Notes under the pieces: model-generated | What the model saw: only the letters and a program-made list of their open reading frames with translations | Databases searched by the model: none | What the model was told of the DNA's origin: nothing | Shown: positions 1 through 5,548 of the stretch, one piece after another | How positions within the stretch are numbered: the first letter of the stretch is position 1 | How the letters are laid out: each line of letters begins with the position of its first letter | Source of the DNA: an uncultured Collinsella sp. | GTDB lineage: Bacteria > Actinomycetota > Coriobacteriia > Coriobacteriales > Coriobacteriaceae | Direction: 5' to 3' | DNA length: 5,792 bases | Assembly: GCA_900554465.1 (NCBI GenBank) | Contig: USHF01000099.1 | Coordinates: 1 to 5,792 of the forward strand | Program-made: the position numbers and the translations under genes

Positions 1-394
1 GCATACCGCAGGTGACGATGGCGGTTCCGATGAGCACCTTGCGCTCGGGGGCGCGACGCAGCAGAGCCGCGTTGGCAAACGGCACGATTACGACCGTCAG
101 GCTCTGCAAAAAGCCGGCGGTGGAGGCGGAGGTAAGGCTAGAGCCCAGGCACATGCAGGTGAGCTCGGTTGCCATGATGGCGCCGATGATGGCGGAGCGA
201 ATCATCACGTCGCGGTTGATGCGCAGCGCGTGCTTGTGGAAGAGCAGCAGGCAAGCCGCAAAGGCGATGATGCAGCGCAGCGCAACGATGCTCGTGGCGT
301 TCATGCTGTCCATGCCGATCTTCATAAGGGGGTACGAAAAGCCCCATGCAACGGGAACGGAAAATGAGAGCGCGATTGCTTTTTTGCGATCCAT
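1..394 (-). CDS. EamA/DMT-family membrane transporter, N-terminal part (cut by window edge)
   Basis: The first 131 codons of a drug/metabolite-transporter (DMT) superfamily permease are visible; the stop lies beyond base 1. The family is normally about 290-310 residues with ten helices in two EamA repeats, so this is roughly the first repeat. Seen: a short basic N-terminus (MDRKK); helix 1 with the family-typical WGFSYPLMKIG at residues 17-27; helix 2 around 33-53, starting near ALR; helix 3 around 66-83; and the typical helix 4 segment with SLTSASTAGFLQSLTVV at 86-102. After the basic loop LLRRAPERK (111-119), helix 5 begins. The start is the ATG at 394-392, with GGAG four bases upstream. 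Family members export or import amino acids and other small metabolites across the cytoplasmic membrane; the substrate cannot be read here. It is divergent from a LysR regulator gene, which probably controls it (inference). Confidence 0.88.
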   Translation of the reverse strand, partial: MDRKKAIALSFSVPVAWGFSYPLMKIGMDSMNATSIVALRCIIAFAACLLLFHKHALRINRDVMIRSAIIGAIMATELTCMCLGSSLTSASTAGFLQSLTVVIVPFANAALLRRAPERKVLIGTAIVTCGM

Positions 395-552
395 GGGACT
401 CCTTTTGTTACAGAACGGTTTCGCAAAAAGGATTCTGCTCCCAGATATGGATGTAGTAAAGCGAATGTATCTTCAGTATGATTAAGAAATACTAATGCTA
501 CTAGAAAAAGCGCTGGCAAAACGTTTTACGGCTACATCGATGTGGAGGTACG
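395..552. promoter_or_regulatory. Divergent intergenic region of the transporter and LysR genes, with inverted repeat
   Basis: This 158-base region is AT-richer than its surroundings and separates two divergently read genes, so it should carry both promoters and the LysR binding site. Seen: a perfect inverted repeat AGTAT-N9-ATACT at 475-493, and a weaker CAGAA/TTCTG pair at 411-415 and 433-437. TATGAT at 477-482 resembles a -10 hexamer for the regulator gene and lies inside the inverted repeat, but no convincing -35 sits 16-18 bases upstream, so I do not call a promoter. LysR-family boxes are usually imperfect dyads around T-N11-A; T477 and A489 fit that spacing although the repeat itself has a 9-base centre. 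Binding and autoregulation are inferred from gene arrangement. Confidence 0.5.
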
Positions 553-1419
553 ATGGCATCGCGGTATCAGATTGTTTGTATGGTGGTCGATCACGGCAGT
601 CTTAAGGGCGCGGCGGACGAGCTGGGCTATACGCAAAGTGCGGTGAGCCAGGCCGTCAAGGCGCTCGATCGCGAGCTGGGTACCACGCTTATCGAGCGCG
701 GCAAGCAGGGTGTCTCGCTTACGCGCGACGGTAAGCAGTATCTGCCGTATCTGCGCCAGATCGTAACTGCCGAGGCCGAGCTCGAGGGCAAACGCCAGGA
801 GTTGCTGGGACTCTCCTCGACTGATATTCGCATTGCGACGTTTACCAACGTGAGCCGTACCGTGTTGCCGCGCGTGATTCGCGACTTTGGGGCCCTGCAC
901 CCGGGCGTGCACTTTACCCTCAAGCAGGGCGATTACACGCGCAACGCCCAGTGGGTGCACGATGGCGTGGTTGACTTTTGCTTTACGGCGCGCGGATTTA
1001 CCGCTGGGCTCGAGAAGCGCGTGGTCTATCACGACGAGTTGGTGGCGCTGCTGCCGACCGCGCATCCGCTGACGGCAAAGGAAAAGGTGACGCTCGCCGA
1101 CCTGGCGTCCGAGCCGTTTGTGCTGCTGGACGAGGGCGAACAGAGCCTGGTGCTCGATGCATTCGCGGCGCATGGGCTGTCGCCGCACGTGACGAGCGAG
1201 GTGACCGACGACTACACCATCATGGCGATGGTGGAGGAGGGCCTAGGCGTGAGCATGCTGTATCGCCGTACCGTCGAGGGTATGCAGGCCGATATTCGCG
1301 TACGTCCCATCGTGCATGCCCCCTCGCGCGACGTAGTGGCGGCCTGGCGCAGCTGGGACACCATGCCTATCGCCACGAGGCACTTTATCGACTATATGAG
1401 CTCGCATATTGTCAATTAA
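553..1419 (+). CDS. LysR-family transcriptional regulator
   Basis: This is a 288-residue DNA-binding regulator, close to the usual 290-310 of the family. The N-terminal winged helix-turn-helix is clear: SLKGAADELGYTQSAVSQAV at 16-35, then KALDRELGTTLIERG (36-50) and the wing-end signature VSLTRDG (54-60). A linker helix (about 62-87) leads to a periplasmic-binding-protein-like effector domain (about 90-288), which binds a small-molecule co-inducer and drives tetramer rearrangement on DNA. The ATG at 553 has GGAGG at 544-548, four bases upstream; the ATG at 540 is out of frame. It is divergent from the EamA/DMT transporter gene across 158 bases, so that transporter is the likeliest target. The MATE gene is tail to tail with it and is not obviously a target. 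The effector is unknown. Confidence 0.93.
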   Translation: MASRYQIVCMVVDHGSLKGAADELGYTQSAVSQAVKALDRELGTTLIERGKQGVSLTRDGKQYLPYLRQIVTAEAELEGKRQELLGLSSTDIRIATFTNVSRTVLPRVIRDFGALHPGVHFTLKQGDYTRNAQWVHDGVVDFCFTARGFTAGLEKRVVYHDELVALLPTAHPLTAKEKVTLADLASEPFVLLDEGEQSLVLDAFAAHGLSPHVTSEVTDDYTIMAMVEEGLGVSMLYRRTVEGMQADIRVRPIVHAPSRDVVAAWRSWDTMPIATRHFIDYMSSHIVN

Positions 1420-1446
1420 TGACTGGCGTGACGTTGAGCGTGGCGA

Positions 1447-2829
1447 TTAGCGGGCTGTCGCTTTGGCTTGTGCTAGACGGTAGGTGCGTGCCGGGTGGCA
1501 AAGTAGCACCGCCACGACCATAAAGAATGCTGTGGTGCCCAGGCTGATGGGGTAGACCATCATGATGTTCGCAAAGGTGCGGAAGTGCGGGAACACGCAG
1601 AATACCCAATAGAAGCGGATGCCGCAGACGCAGATCATGGTGATGAGGGCGGGCATGAGCGAGATGCCAAAGCCGCGCAGGTAACCGGACATGTTTTCGT
1701 AGAACATGCTAAAGGCGTATGCCGGGAAGATCGAGCACACGCGGATATAGCCGATCGAGACGATGCTGGGATCGCTGTTAAAGAGCGCCAGGATCTCGCG
1801 CCCCAGACCGACGATGATGACGATGGTGGTGAGCGCGACGATACCGCCTTCGACCAGGCAGACCTTGAGCGTCTTGGTGCAGCGGTCGATCTGGCGGGCA
1901 CCGTGGTTTTGTCCCACAAAGGTGGTGCAAGCCTGGCTAAAGCTGTTGAGCAGGTTGTAGCACACGTACTCCAGGCTCATGGCAGCGCTGGATGCCGCCA
2001 TGACCTCGGTGCCCAGGCTGTTGATGGCGGACTGGATGATGATGTTGGCGACGGCAAAGACAGCGCTTTGGATGCCGGCGGGCAGCCCGATTTTGACGAT
2101 GCGCTTGAGGGCGACGGGGTCTAAGCCTAAGTCGCGTGGGGTGACGCGGACGACGGAGTCGGTCTTGAGCAGGTGGACAAAGAGCGTGCCGGCGCTGACG
2201 GTGTAGGCGATGGCGGTGGCGATGGCGACGCCCGCGACGCCCCAGTGGAGTACGGGGACAAAGATAAGGTCCAGTCCAATGTTGAGGACGGTGGACACGG
2301 CGAGCGCCTGCAGCGGCATGCGGGTGATGCCGACGGAGCGGAAAATTGCGGCCTCAAAGTTGTAGAGCAAGATCGATGGCATGCTGAGCAAAAAGACGCG
2401 CAGGTAGAGCGATGCGAGCGGCATGGTTTCGGCGGGAACGTTGAGCGCGGCGAGCATGGGCTCGGCAAAGATCTCGCCCAGTGCGATGACGACAAAGCCC
2501 ACGAGCGCCATTAAAATCGAGGTATGGACGGCGCGTTTGACCATGTTCTGATCGTTGCGACCGATAGCGTTGGCGATGACCACGTTGGAGCCAAGCGACA
2601 TGCCAATAAAAAGGTTGAGCATAAGACTGGTAAGCGGAACATTGGAGCCGACCGCCGCCATGGCGAGGGTTCCCTGGTCGCCCGAGAAGTTACCGATGAT
2701 GACCGTGGCGATGAGGTTCGACAGCTGCTCCAAGATGCTCGTGGCGGCCACGGGGAAGGCGAACAGGGGAATATTGCGCCATAGCGAGCCGGTGGTCATG
2801 TCAATGTGCTTAGATGCGGTGTCTGTCAT
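1447..2829 (-). CDS. MATE-family multidrug/metabolite efflux transporter
   Basis: This is a 460-residue polytopic membrane protein of the size and pattern of MATE antiporters, which export drugs or metabolites in exchange for Na+ or H+ and have twelve helices in two six-helix lobes. Lobe 1 starts at about residue 13 with LWRNIPLFAFPVAATSILEQL. It contains GNFSGDQGTLAMAAVGSNVP (46-65), the loop AIGRNDQNMVKRA (88-100) and FRSVGITRMPLQ (163-174). Lobe 2 starts at about 242 with KRIVKIGLPAGIQSAVF and contains the matching FVGQNHGARQIDRCTKT (304-320) and LRGFGISLMPALIT (384-397). The ATG at 2829 follows only a weak GAGAG at three-base spacing; an in-frame stop lies just upstream, and Met11 has no ribosome site, so 2829 is kept. 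It ends 27 bases from the LysR stop, with no strong terminator between. Substrate unknown. Confidence 0.93.
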   Translation of the reverse strand: MTDTASKHIDMTTGSLWRNIPLFAFPVAATSILEQLSNLIATVIIGNFSGDQGTLAMAAVGSNVPLTSLMLNLFIGMSLGSNVVIANAIGRNDQNMVKRAVHTSILMALVGFVVIALGEIFAEPMLAALNVPAETMPLASLYLRVFLLSMPSILLYNFEAAIFRSVGITRMPLQALAVSTVLNIGLDLIFVPVLHWGVAGVAIATAIAYTVSAGTLFVHLLKTDSVVRVTPRDLGLDPVALKRIVKIGLPAGIQSAVFAVANIIIQSAINSLGTEVMAASSAAMSLEYVCYNLLNSFSQACTTFVGQNHGARQIDRCTKTLKVCLVEGGIVALTTIVIIVGLGREILALFNSDPSIVSIGYIRVCSIFPAYAFSMFYENMSGYLRGFGISLMPALITMICVCGIRFYWVFCVFPHFRTFANIMMVYPISLGTTAFFMVVAVLLCHPARTYRLAQAKATAR

Positions 2830-2897
2830 ACGCTCTCAATCTCTAATATGCTCTTTCGTGCTTATTTGCGCAGACGATGATACTCCTAATGCAGCCA
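2830..2897. other. Upstream region of the MATE gene
   Basis: This 68-base stretch precedes the MATE start on the minus strand. It must carry that gene's leader, but I find no -35/-10 pair close to consensus and only a weak ribosome site (GAGAG at 2833-2837). No hairpin followed by T's and no small ORF with a ribosome site was seen. Confidence 0.4.
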
Positions 2898-2947
2898 GCC
2901 GGCACTTAGGGACGTTCCTTTTCTGTCGGCAGCTGGGGACACTCCTT
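2898..2947. repeat. Degenerate 27-base-period tandem repeat with GGGAC-N2-TCCTT core
   Basis: Two adjacent copies are visible at 2898-2920 and 2925-2947, offset by exactly 27 bases and identical at 17 of 23 aligned positions. Both start with GYCGGCA and end with GGGAC-N2-TCCTT (GGGACGTTCCTT at 2909-2920, GGGACACTCCTT at 2936-2947). The copies lie between the divergent MATE and rlmA genes, just upstream of the candidate rlmA promoter. Such short GC-rich intergenic motifs are often members of dispersed repeat families (for example REP-like elements). Whether this one is dispersed cannot be judged from one window. Confidence 0.5.
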
Positions 2948-2956
2948 GTCTCTTCT

Positions 2957-2985
2957 ATGACTAGGTGGGGAAGGCGTGCGACAAT
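2957..2985 (+). promoter_or_regulatory. Candidate sigma-70-type promoter of rlmA
   Basis: ATGACT at 2957-2962 (4 of 6 matches to TTGACA) and GACAAT at 2980-2985 (4 of 6 matches to TATAAT) are separated by exactly 17 bases. Transcription would start near 2992, giving a leader of about 29 bases that contains the AAGGAG site at 3010-3015. This is a reading from consensus only. Confidence 0.4.
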
Positions 2986-3020
2986 GGTGGGCGTTGTGTT
3001 GTTCGCGCTAAGGAGTTGCC

Positions 3021-3833
3021 ATGTTGTTGTGTCCCGTTTGCCATGAACCGTTGGTGGACGACGAGCGCGGTGCTGCATGCGCGGGCGGACACCGGTTTGA
3101 CCGTGCGCGCGAGGGCTATCTATATCTGCTGCGCTCGTCCAAGAGCGGCGACTCCATGGGCGATCCCAAGTCGCAAGCGCGCAGCCGTCGTGACTTTCTG
3201 AACCGTGGATACTACGCGCCGTTGCGCGACGCAATGGTCGAGCTGGTGCGCGAGCGGGCGACTGGGCGTGCTGCGTCTGCGAACGGTCCTATGACCTTGC
3301 TCGACATTTGCTGTGGCGAGGGCTACTACACCAGCGCCATGGGCGCGGTATCGGGCGTAGATGCTTACGGGTTCGACTTGGGCAAGGAGATGGTGCGCCT
3401 GGCTGCCAAGCGCGGCGATGCGACCTACTTCGTGGCCAACATGAAGGACATCCCCGTGGCGGACGGCGCCTTCGATATGGTGACCGAGCTCTTCGCTCCC
3501 TTTAACGAGCGTGAGTTTGCCCGCGTGCTGGCGCCCGAGGGCTCGCTCTACACCGTGGTGCCGGGTGCTCGGCATCTGTTTGGCCTCAAGGAGGTGCTCT
3601 ACGACACGCCATATCTCAACGACGAAAAGCTGCCACAGACCACCGAGCTTAAACTGGTCGGAACGCAGCGGGTGACAGCTTCCATCACCCTCCAGACCCA
3701 GGCTGACATCGAGGCGGTGTTCCAGATGACGCCCTACTACTACCGCACGCGCCCCGCCGACAAAGAGCGCCTGGCAAACCTCGATACCCTTCAGACCGAT
3801 ATCGACTTTATCATCGCCGAGTACCGCCACTAA
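3021..3833 (+). CDS. rlmA: 23S rRNA (guanine-N1)-methyltransferase RlmA
   Basis: This is a 270-residue SAM-dependent enzyme that methylates N1 of a guanine in helix 35 of 23S rRNA, near the peptide exit tunnel. The family has two specificities, RlmA(I) at G745 and RlmA(II) at G748; the latter is the Gram-positive type linked to tylosin resistance. Seen: an N-terminal zinc finger with ligands Cys4, Cys7, Cys20 and His24, followed by FDRAREGYLYLL, collinear with E. coli RlmA as I remember it; GDSMGDPKSQARSRRDFLNRGYY (43-65); SAM motif I LLDICCGEGYYT at 93-104; motif II GFDLGKEM (117-124); LFAPFNEREFARVLAPEG (157-174); and the C-terminal QMTPYYYRTRP (235-245). The ATG at 3021 has AAGGAG at 3010-3015 with a five-base spacer. 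The gene appears to be its own transcription unit, with a promoter candidate upstream and a strong terminator downstream. Type II is inferred from the organism, not proven. Confidence 0.93.
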   Translation: MLLCPVCHEPLVDDERGAACAGGHRFDRAREGYLYLLRSSKSGDSMGDPKSQARSRRDFLNRGYYAPLRDAMVELVRERATGRAASANGPMTLLDICCGEGYYTSAMGAVSGVDAYGFDLGKEMVRLAAKRGDATYFVANMKDIPVADGAFDMVTELFAPFNEREFARVLAPEGSLYTVVPGARHLFGLKEVLYDTPYLNDEKLPQTTELKLVGTQRVTASITLQTQADIEAVFQMTPYYYRTRPADKERLANLDTLQTDIDFIIAEYRH

Positions 3834-3848
3834 CCTACCAAAAAGGGA

Positions 3849-3876
3849 CAGGTTTATTTTGGCAGGTTTTATCTGG
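3849..3876. repeat. 14-base imperfect tandem repeat after rlmA
   Basis: CAGGTTTATTTTGG (3849-3862) is followed directly by CAGGTTTTATCTGG (3863-3876), with 11 of 14 positions identical. It sits between the rlmA stop and its terminator and is immediately preceded by AAAAAGGGA. The GGGAC-then-T-rich-then-GGCAG order resembles the repeat upstream of rlmA, so the two may belong to one family of intergenic elements (inference). Confidence 0.4.
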
Positions 3877-3884
3877 GCAAACGT

Positions 3885-3922
3885 AAAGGGCCGACCGCGG
3901 AGATGCGCGATCGGCCCTTTTT
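3885..3922 (+). terminator. Strong intrinsic terminator of rlmA
   Basis: The stem is GGGCCGA (3888-3894) with TCGGCCC (3911-3917), extended after one C/A mismatch by CGCG (3896-3899) with CGCG (3906-3909), around a GAGATG loop. Five T's follow (3918-3922), and three A's precede the stem and can pair with them. On the minus strand the stem is followed by TTTACGTTT, so it could also stop the convergent membrane-protein transcript less efficiently. Confidence 0.88.
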
Positions 3923-3958
3923 AGTTGCTTGGCTGCAGGGAGCTGTGGGGGCAGGTGC

Positions 3959-4360
3959 CTACAGACGATCCTTGTTCTCGGCCTTAACGTCGTGTGCCTG
4001 CTGAACAAAGAACAGGTCGTAGACCACGATGACAAAGGCTCCAATATTGACGGCGCTGCCGCCGAGCGCGGGAAGGGTGAGCACAGCCTGCGCAATCGTG
4101 GCGATTGCGGCAACGATGCCGAGCTTAAACGCGCCATCCACCTGCGAAGGCTTGTTGGCGCCCTTGATGCCCGCAACACCTGCGGCAAGGTCGATAACGC
4201 CCTTGGCGACAAGCACGACCGCGGCGAGCATGGCGTTCGATCCGTAGACGGATTCAAATTTGCCGGTTGCGATGCCGGTGATACCGATGACGAGGCTGGC
4301 GATGCCCAAAACAAAATAGATGAGGGCAAGGATTTTGAGTGTCTTGCGCGCGGCGCTCAT
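3959..4360 (-). CDS. Small four-helix membrane protein, unknown function
   Basis: This is a 133-residue hydrophobic protein I cannot assign to a named family. Four membrane segments can be read: about 8-30 (LKILALIYFVLGIASLVIGI onward), 43-65 (AMLAAVVLVAKGVIDLAAGVAGI), 78-98 and 103-120. The N-terminus is short and basic (SAARK) and the tail hydrophilic (QQAHDVKAENKDRL), suggesting both ends are cytoplasmic. The internal pattern of two helix pairs, rich in Gly and Ala, is typical of small uncharacterised bacterial membrane proteins. The start is chosen at the ATG at 4360, which has AAAGGA upstream at a six-base spacing to GGA and is followed by a typical basic N-terminus. The longer reading to 4414 adds 18 residues without membrane character or a ribosome site. 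It converges on rlmA and diverges from the 47-residue membrane protein. Reality of the gene is likely; function is open. Confidence 0.8.
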   Translation of the reverse strand: MSAARKTLKILALIYFVLGIASLVIGITGIATGKFESVYGSNAMLAAVVLVAKGVIDLAAGVAGIKGANKPSQVDGAFKLGIVAAIATIAQAVLTLPALGGSAVNIGAFVIVVYDLFFVQQAHDVKAENKDRL

Positions 4361-4403
4361 AGGTAGTCCTTTCGATTCGGGCGCTGCCAGTCTGGCGCGT
4401 CCC

Positions 4404-4440
4404 ATATGCTGCACATATCGTGAAGCACATTGTAGTTCAA
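4404..4440 (-). promoter_or_regulatory. Candidate promoter and operator of the four-helix membrane protein gene
   Basis: On the minus strand, TTGAAC (4440-4435) and TATGTG (4417-4412) are separated by exactly 17 bases. The first four bases of the -35 and first three of the -10 match consensus. An inverted repeat ATATG-N5-CATAT at 4404-4418 overlaps the proposed -10, a common position for a repressor site. The leader would be about 45 bases. Both calls rest on pattern only. Confidence 0.3.
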
Positions 4441-4588
4441 CGTGACGGCGTGTGTGTTAGAAAGCGCTTCTCGCCTGTGCAGGGCAATCTTTCAAAAAGG
4501 AAAGCCAGCTGTAAGTCAAATCGATGGCAGCTCATGTGCGGCGCTGTGATGATGAGGCCGTGATAAGAAGTGAGTCTAAGGAGGAGCC
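4441..4588. other. Intergenic region upstream of the 47-residue ORF
   Basis: The gap between the two divergent membrane-protein genes runs from 4361 to 4588. The right part shows a small inverted repeat CTTTC-N6-GAAAG (4489-4504) and the AAGGAGGAG ribosome site at 4578-4586 for the next gene. I find no plus-strand -35/-10 pair near consensus, no RNA gene and no ORF with a ribosome site. Confidence 0.4.
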
Positions 4589-4732
4589 ATGATGTACGGA
4601 CCAGAGCAAGTGCGTGAACCGCGGTCGTTGGGAAGGCGCATGGGTGATTCTGTGATCGCTGCCGTGTGCACGGGATTGATGGCGGTGCTTTGCATTGGGA
4701 TGCTGTGGACCATGTCGCATGTGGGACAATAA
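4589..4732 (+). CDS. 47-residue single-helix membrane protein, unknown function
   Basis: This is a very short ORF (MMYGPEQVREPRSLGRRMGD, then a hydrophobic stretch, ending MSHVGQ) that I do not recognise. Residues 21-42 form one membrane helix (SVIAAVCTGLMAVLCIGMLWTM) preceded by Arg9, Arg12, Arg16 and Arg17 and followed by a short polar tail, so the N-terminus should face the cytoplasm. Support for translation is unusually good: AAGGAGG at 4578-4584 lies four bases from the ATG at 4589 and seven from the in-frame ATG at 4592, so either Met may be the start. It precedes rsmJ by 63 bases with a stem-loop between, and may share its transcript. Small single-helix proteins often modulate membrane complexes, but nothing here shows a partner. 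It could be a chance ORF; the ribosome site and clean amphipathic layout argue against that. Confidence 0.65.
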   Translation: MMYGPEQVREPRSLGRRMGDSVIAAVCTGLMAVLCIGMLWTMSHVGQ

Positions 4733-4740
4733 CGGACGGT

Positions 4741-4765
4741 TGGGTGCCGACATGAATGGCGCCCA
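4741..4765 (+). terminator. Stem-loop between the small ORF and rsmJ, weak terminator or attenuator
   Basis: TGGGTGCC (4741-4748) pairs with GGCGCCCA (4758-4765): eight base pairs including one G-U, with a nine-base loop. The sequence after it is T-rich but interrupted (TGTATTCGTTTTGTTTGC), so termination would be partial at best. It ends 30 bases before the rsmJ start and 20 before its ribosome site. Confidence 0.45.
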
Positions 4766-4795
4766 TGTATTCGTTTTGTTTGCTAAGGAGTGTCC

Positions 4796-5500
4796 ATGGG
4801 CGTCGTCGATCCCTTTTCTGTTGCTCGGGCCGCGGGGCTTGAGCTGACCGGGAAGTCCGAGGGCCTCACGCTCACCGACGGCACGATGGAACTGCGCGCC
4901 GATTTTGGCCGCATGCTGCCACGACTCAAGCAGGGCCGCCTGCAGCAAGAGCTGCTGGTAAAGGTTGCGCGCACAAAAGGCATCGAGCGCCCATGGGCGA
5001 TTGATGCCACGGCGGGCTTTGGTGAGGATTCGCTGCTGCTGGCGGCCGCGGGCTTTACCGTCGATCTGTATGAACAGGATTGCGTGATCGCGGCGCTCCT
5101 CAAGGATGCTTTGGATCGCGCGGCAGATGATCCGGCGCTTGCGGCTGCCGTGGCGCGCATGCGCTTACATGCGGGCGAGGATAGCATTGCCGGCCTTCGC
5201 CATACAGCCGAGCTGATCGGGCAGGGCGAGCTCACCGCTCCCGACGTGGTGTATCTGGACCCCATGTTTCCCGAGCGCACCAAGAGCGCGGCGGTGAAAA
5301 AGAAGTTTCAACTTTTGCACCATCTGGAACAGCCGTGCGCCGATGAGGAGACGCTGGTCGAAGCTGCGCTTGCGGCGCGGCCGCGCAAGGTCGTTATCAA
5401 GCGGCCGGTGAAGGGGCCGCTGCTTGCCGGCGTTAAGCCGAGCTATCAGCTTGCGGGCAAGGCCGTCCGCTACGACGTTTTGGTGCCGCCGCGTCCGTAG
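4796..5500 (+). CDS. rsmJ: 16S rRNA (guanine1516-N2)-methyltransferase RsmJ
   Basis: This 234-residue SAM-dependent enzyme would methylate N2 of the small-subunit rRNA guanine equivalent to E. coli G1516, close to the 3' end of 16S rRNA. Seen: GLTLTDGTMELRADF (23-37); a conserved basic stretch KQGRLQQELLVKVARTKGIE (45-64); SAM motif I DATAGFGEDSLLLAAAG (70-86); acidic motif II residue in LYEQD (91-95); the family hallmark DVVYLDPMFPERTKSAAVKKK (150-170), with the DPMFP catalytic motif; and KVVIKRP (198-204). This order matches E. coli RsmJ (YhiQ, about 250 residues) with a shorter N-terminus. The start is the ATG at 4796, five bases after AAGGAG (4785-4790). The GTG at 4790 overlaps that ribosome site and is rejected. 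It is tail to tail with the zinc-ribbon gene. Confidence 0.9.
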   Translation: MGVVDPFSVARAAGLELTGKSEGLTLTDGTMELRADFGRMLPRLKQGRLQQELLVKVARTKGIERPWAIDATAGFGEDSLLLAAAGFTVDLYEQDCVIAALLKDALDRAADDPALAAAVARMRLHAGEDSIAGLRHTAELIGQGELTAPDVVYLDPMFPERTKSAAVKKKFQLLHHLEQPCADEETLVEAALAARPRKVVIKRPVKGPLLAGVKPSYQLAGKAVRYDVLVPPRP

Positions 5501-5514
5501 CTTCCGCACGATGG

Positions 5515-5529
5515 CTGGCGCTTCGCCAG
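5515..5529. other. Hairpin in the convergent gap after rsmJ
   Basis: CTGGCG (5515-5520) and CGCCAG (5524-5529) form a perfect six-pair stem with a CTT loop, extendable by a G-T pair. There is no T-run on either side, so it is not a canonical intrinsic terminator. It lies 15 bases after the rsmJ stop in the 48-base gap shared with the convergent gene and may act as a transcript-end stabiliser or factor-assisted stop. Confidence 0.4.
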
Positions 5530-5548
5530 TGCCGTGCCGATGCGGGGT

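Noticed and set aside
532..1188. 218-residue minus-strand open frame opposite the LysR gene
   Set aside because: It has no recognisable domain and an Arg/His/Gln-rich composition typical of the antisense of a high-GC gene; the opposite strand is a clear LysR protein.
1420..1446. Terminator between the convergent LysR and MATE genes
   Set aside because: The 27-base gap has no stem followed by a T-run on either strand.
3120..3830. 236-residue minus-strand open frame opposite rlmA
   Set aside because: It is the shadow of rlmA, whose motifs are unambiguous; there is no ribosome site or family match on the minus strand.
4361..4414. Longer N-terminus for the four-helix membrane protein starting at 4414
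   Set aside because: The extra 18 residues are not membrane-like and have no ribosome site, while the ATG at 4360 has AAAGGA at good spacing.
4790..4795. GTG at 4790 as the rsmJ start, adding Met-Ser
   Set aside because: It overlaps the AAGGAG ribosome site at 4785-4790, which is ideally placed for the ATG at 4796.
4437..4948. Minus-strand open frames across the small ORF and the start of rsmJ
   Set aside because: They have low-complexity, non-family-like composition, run antisense to rsmJ, and lack ribosome sites.
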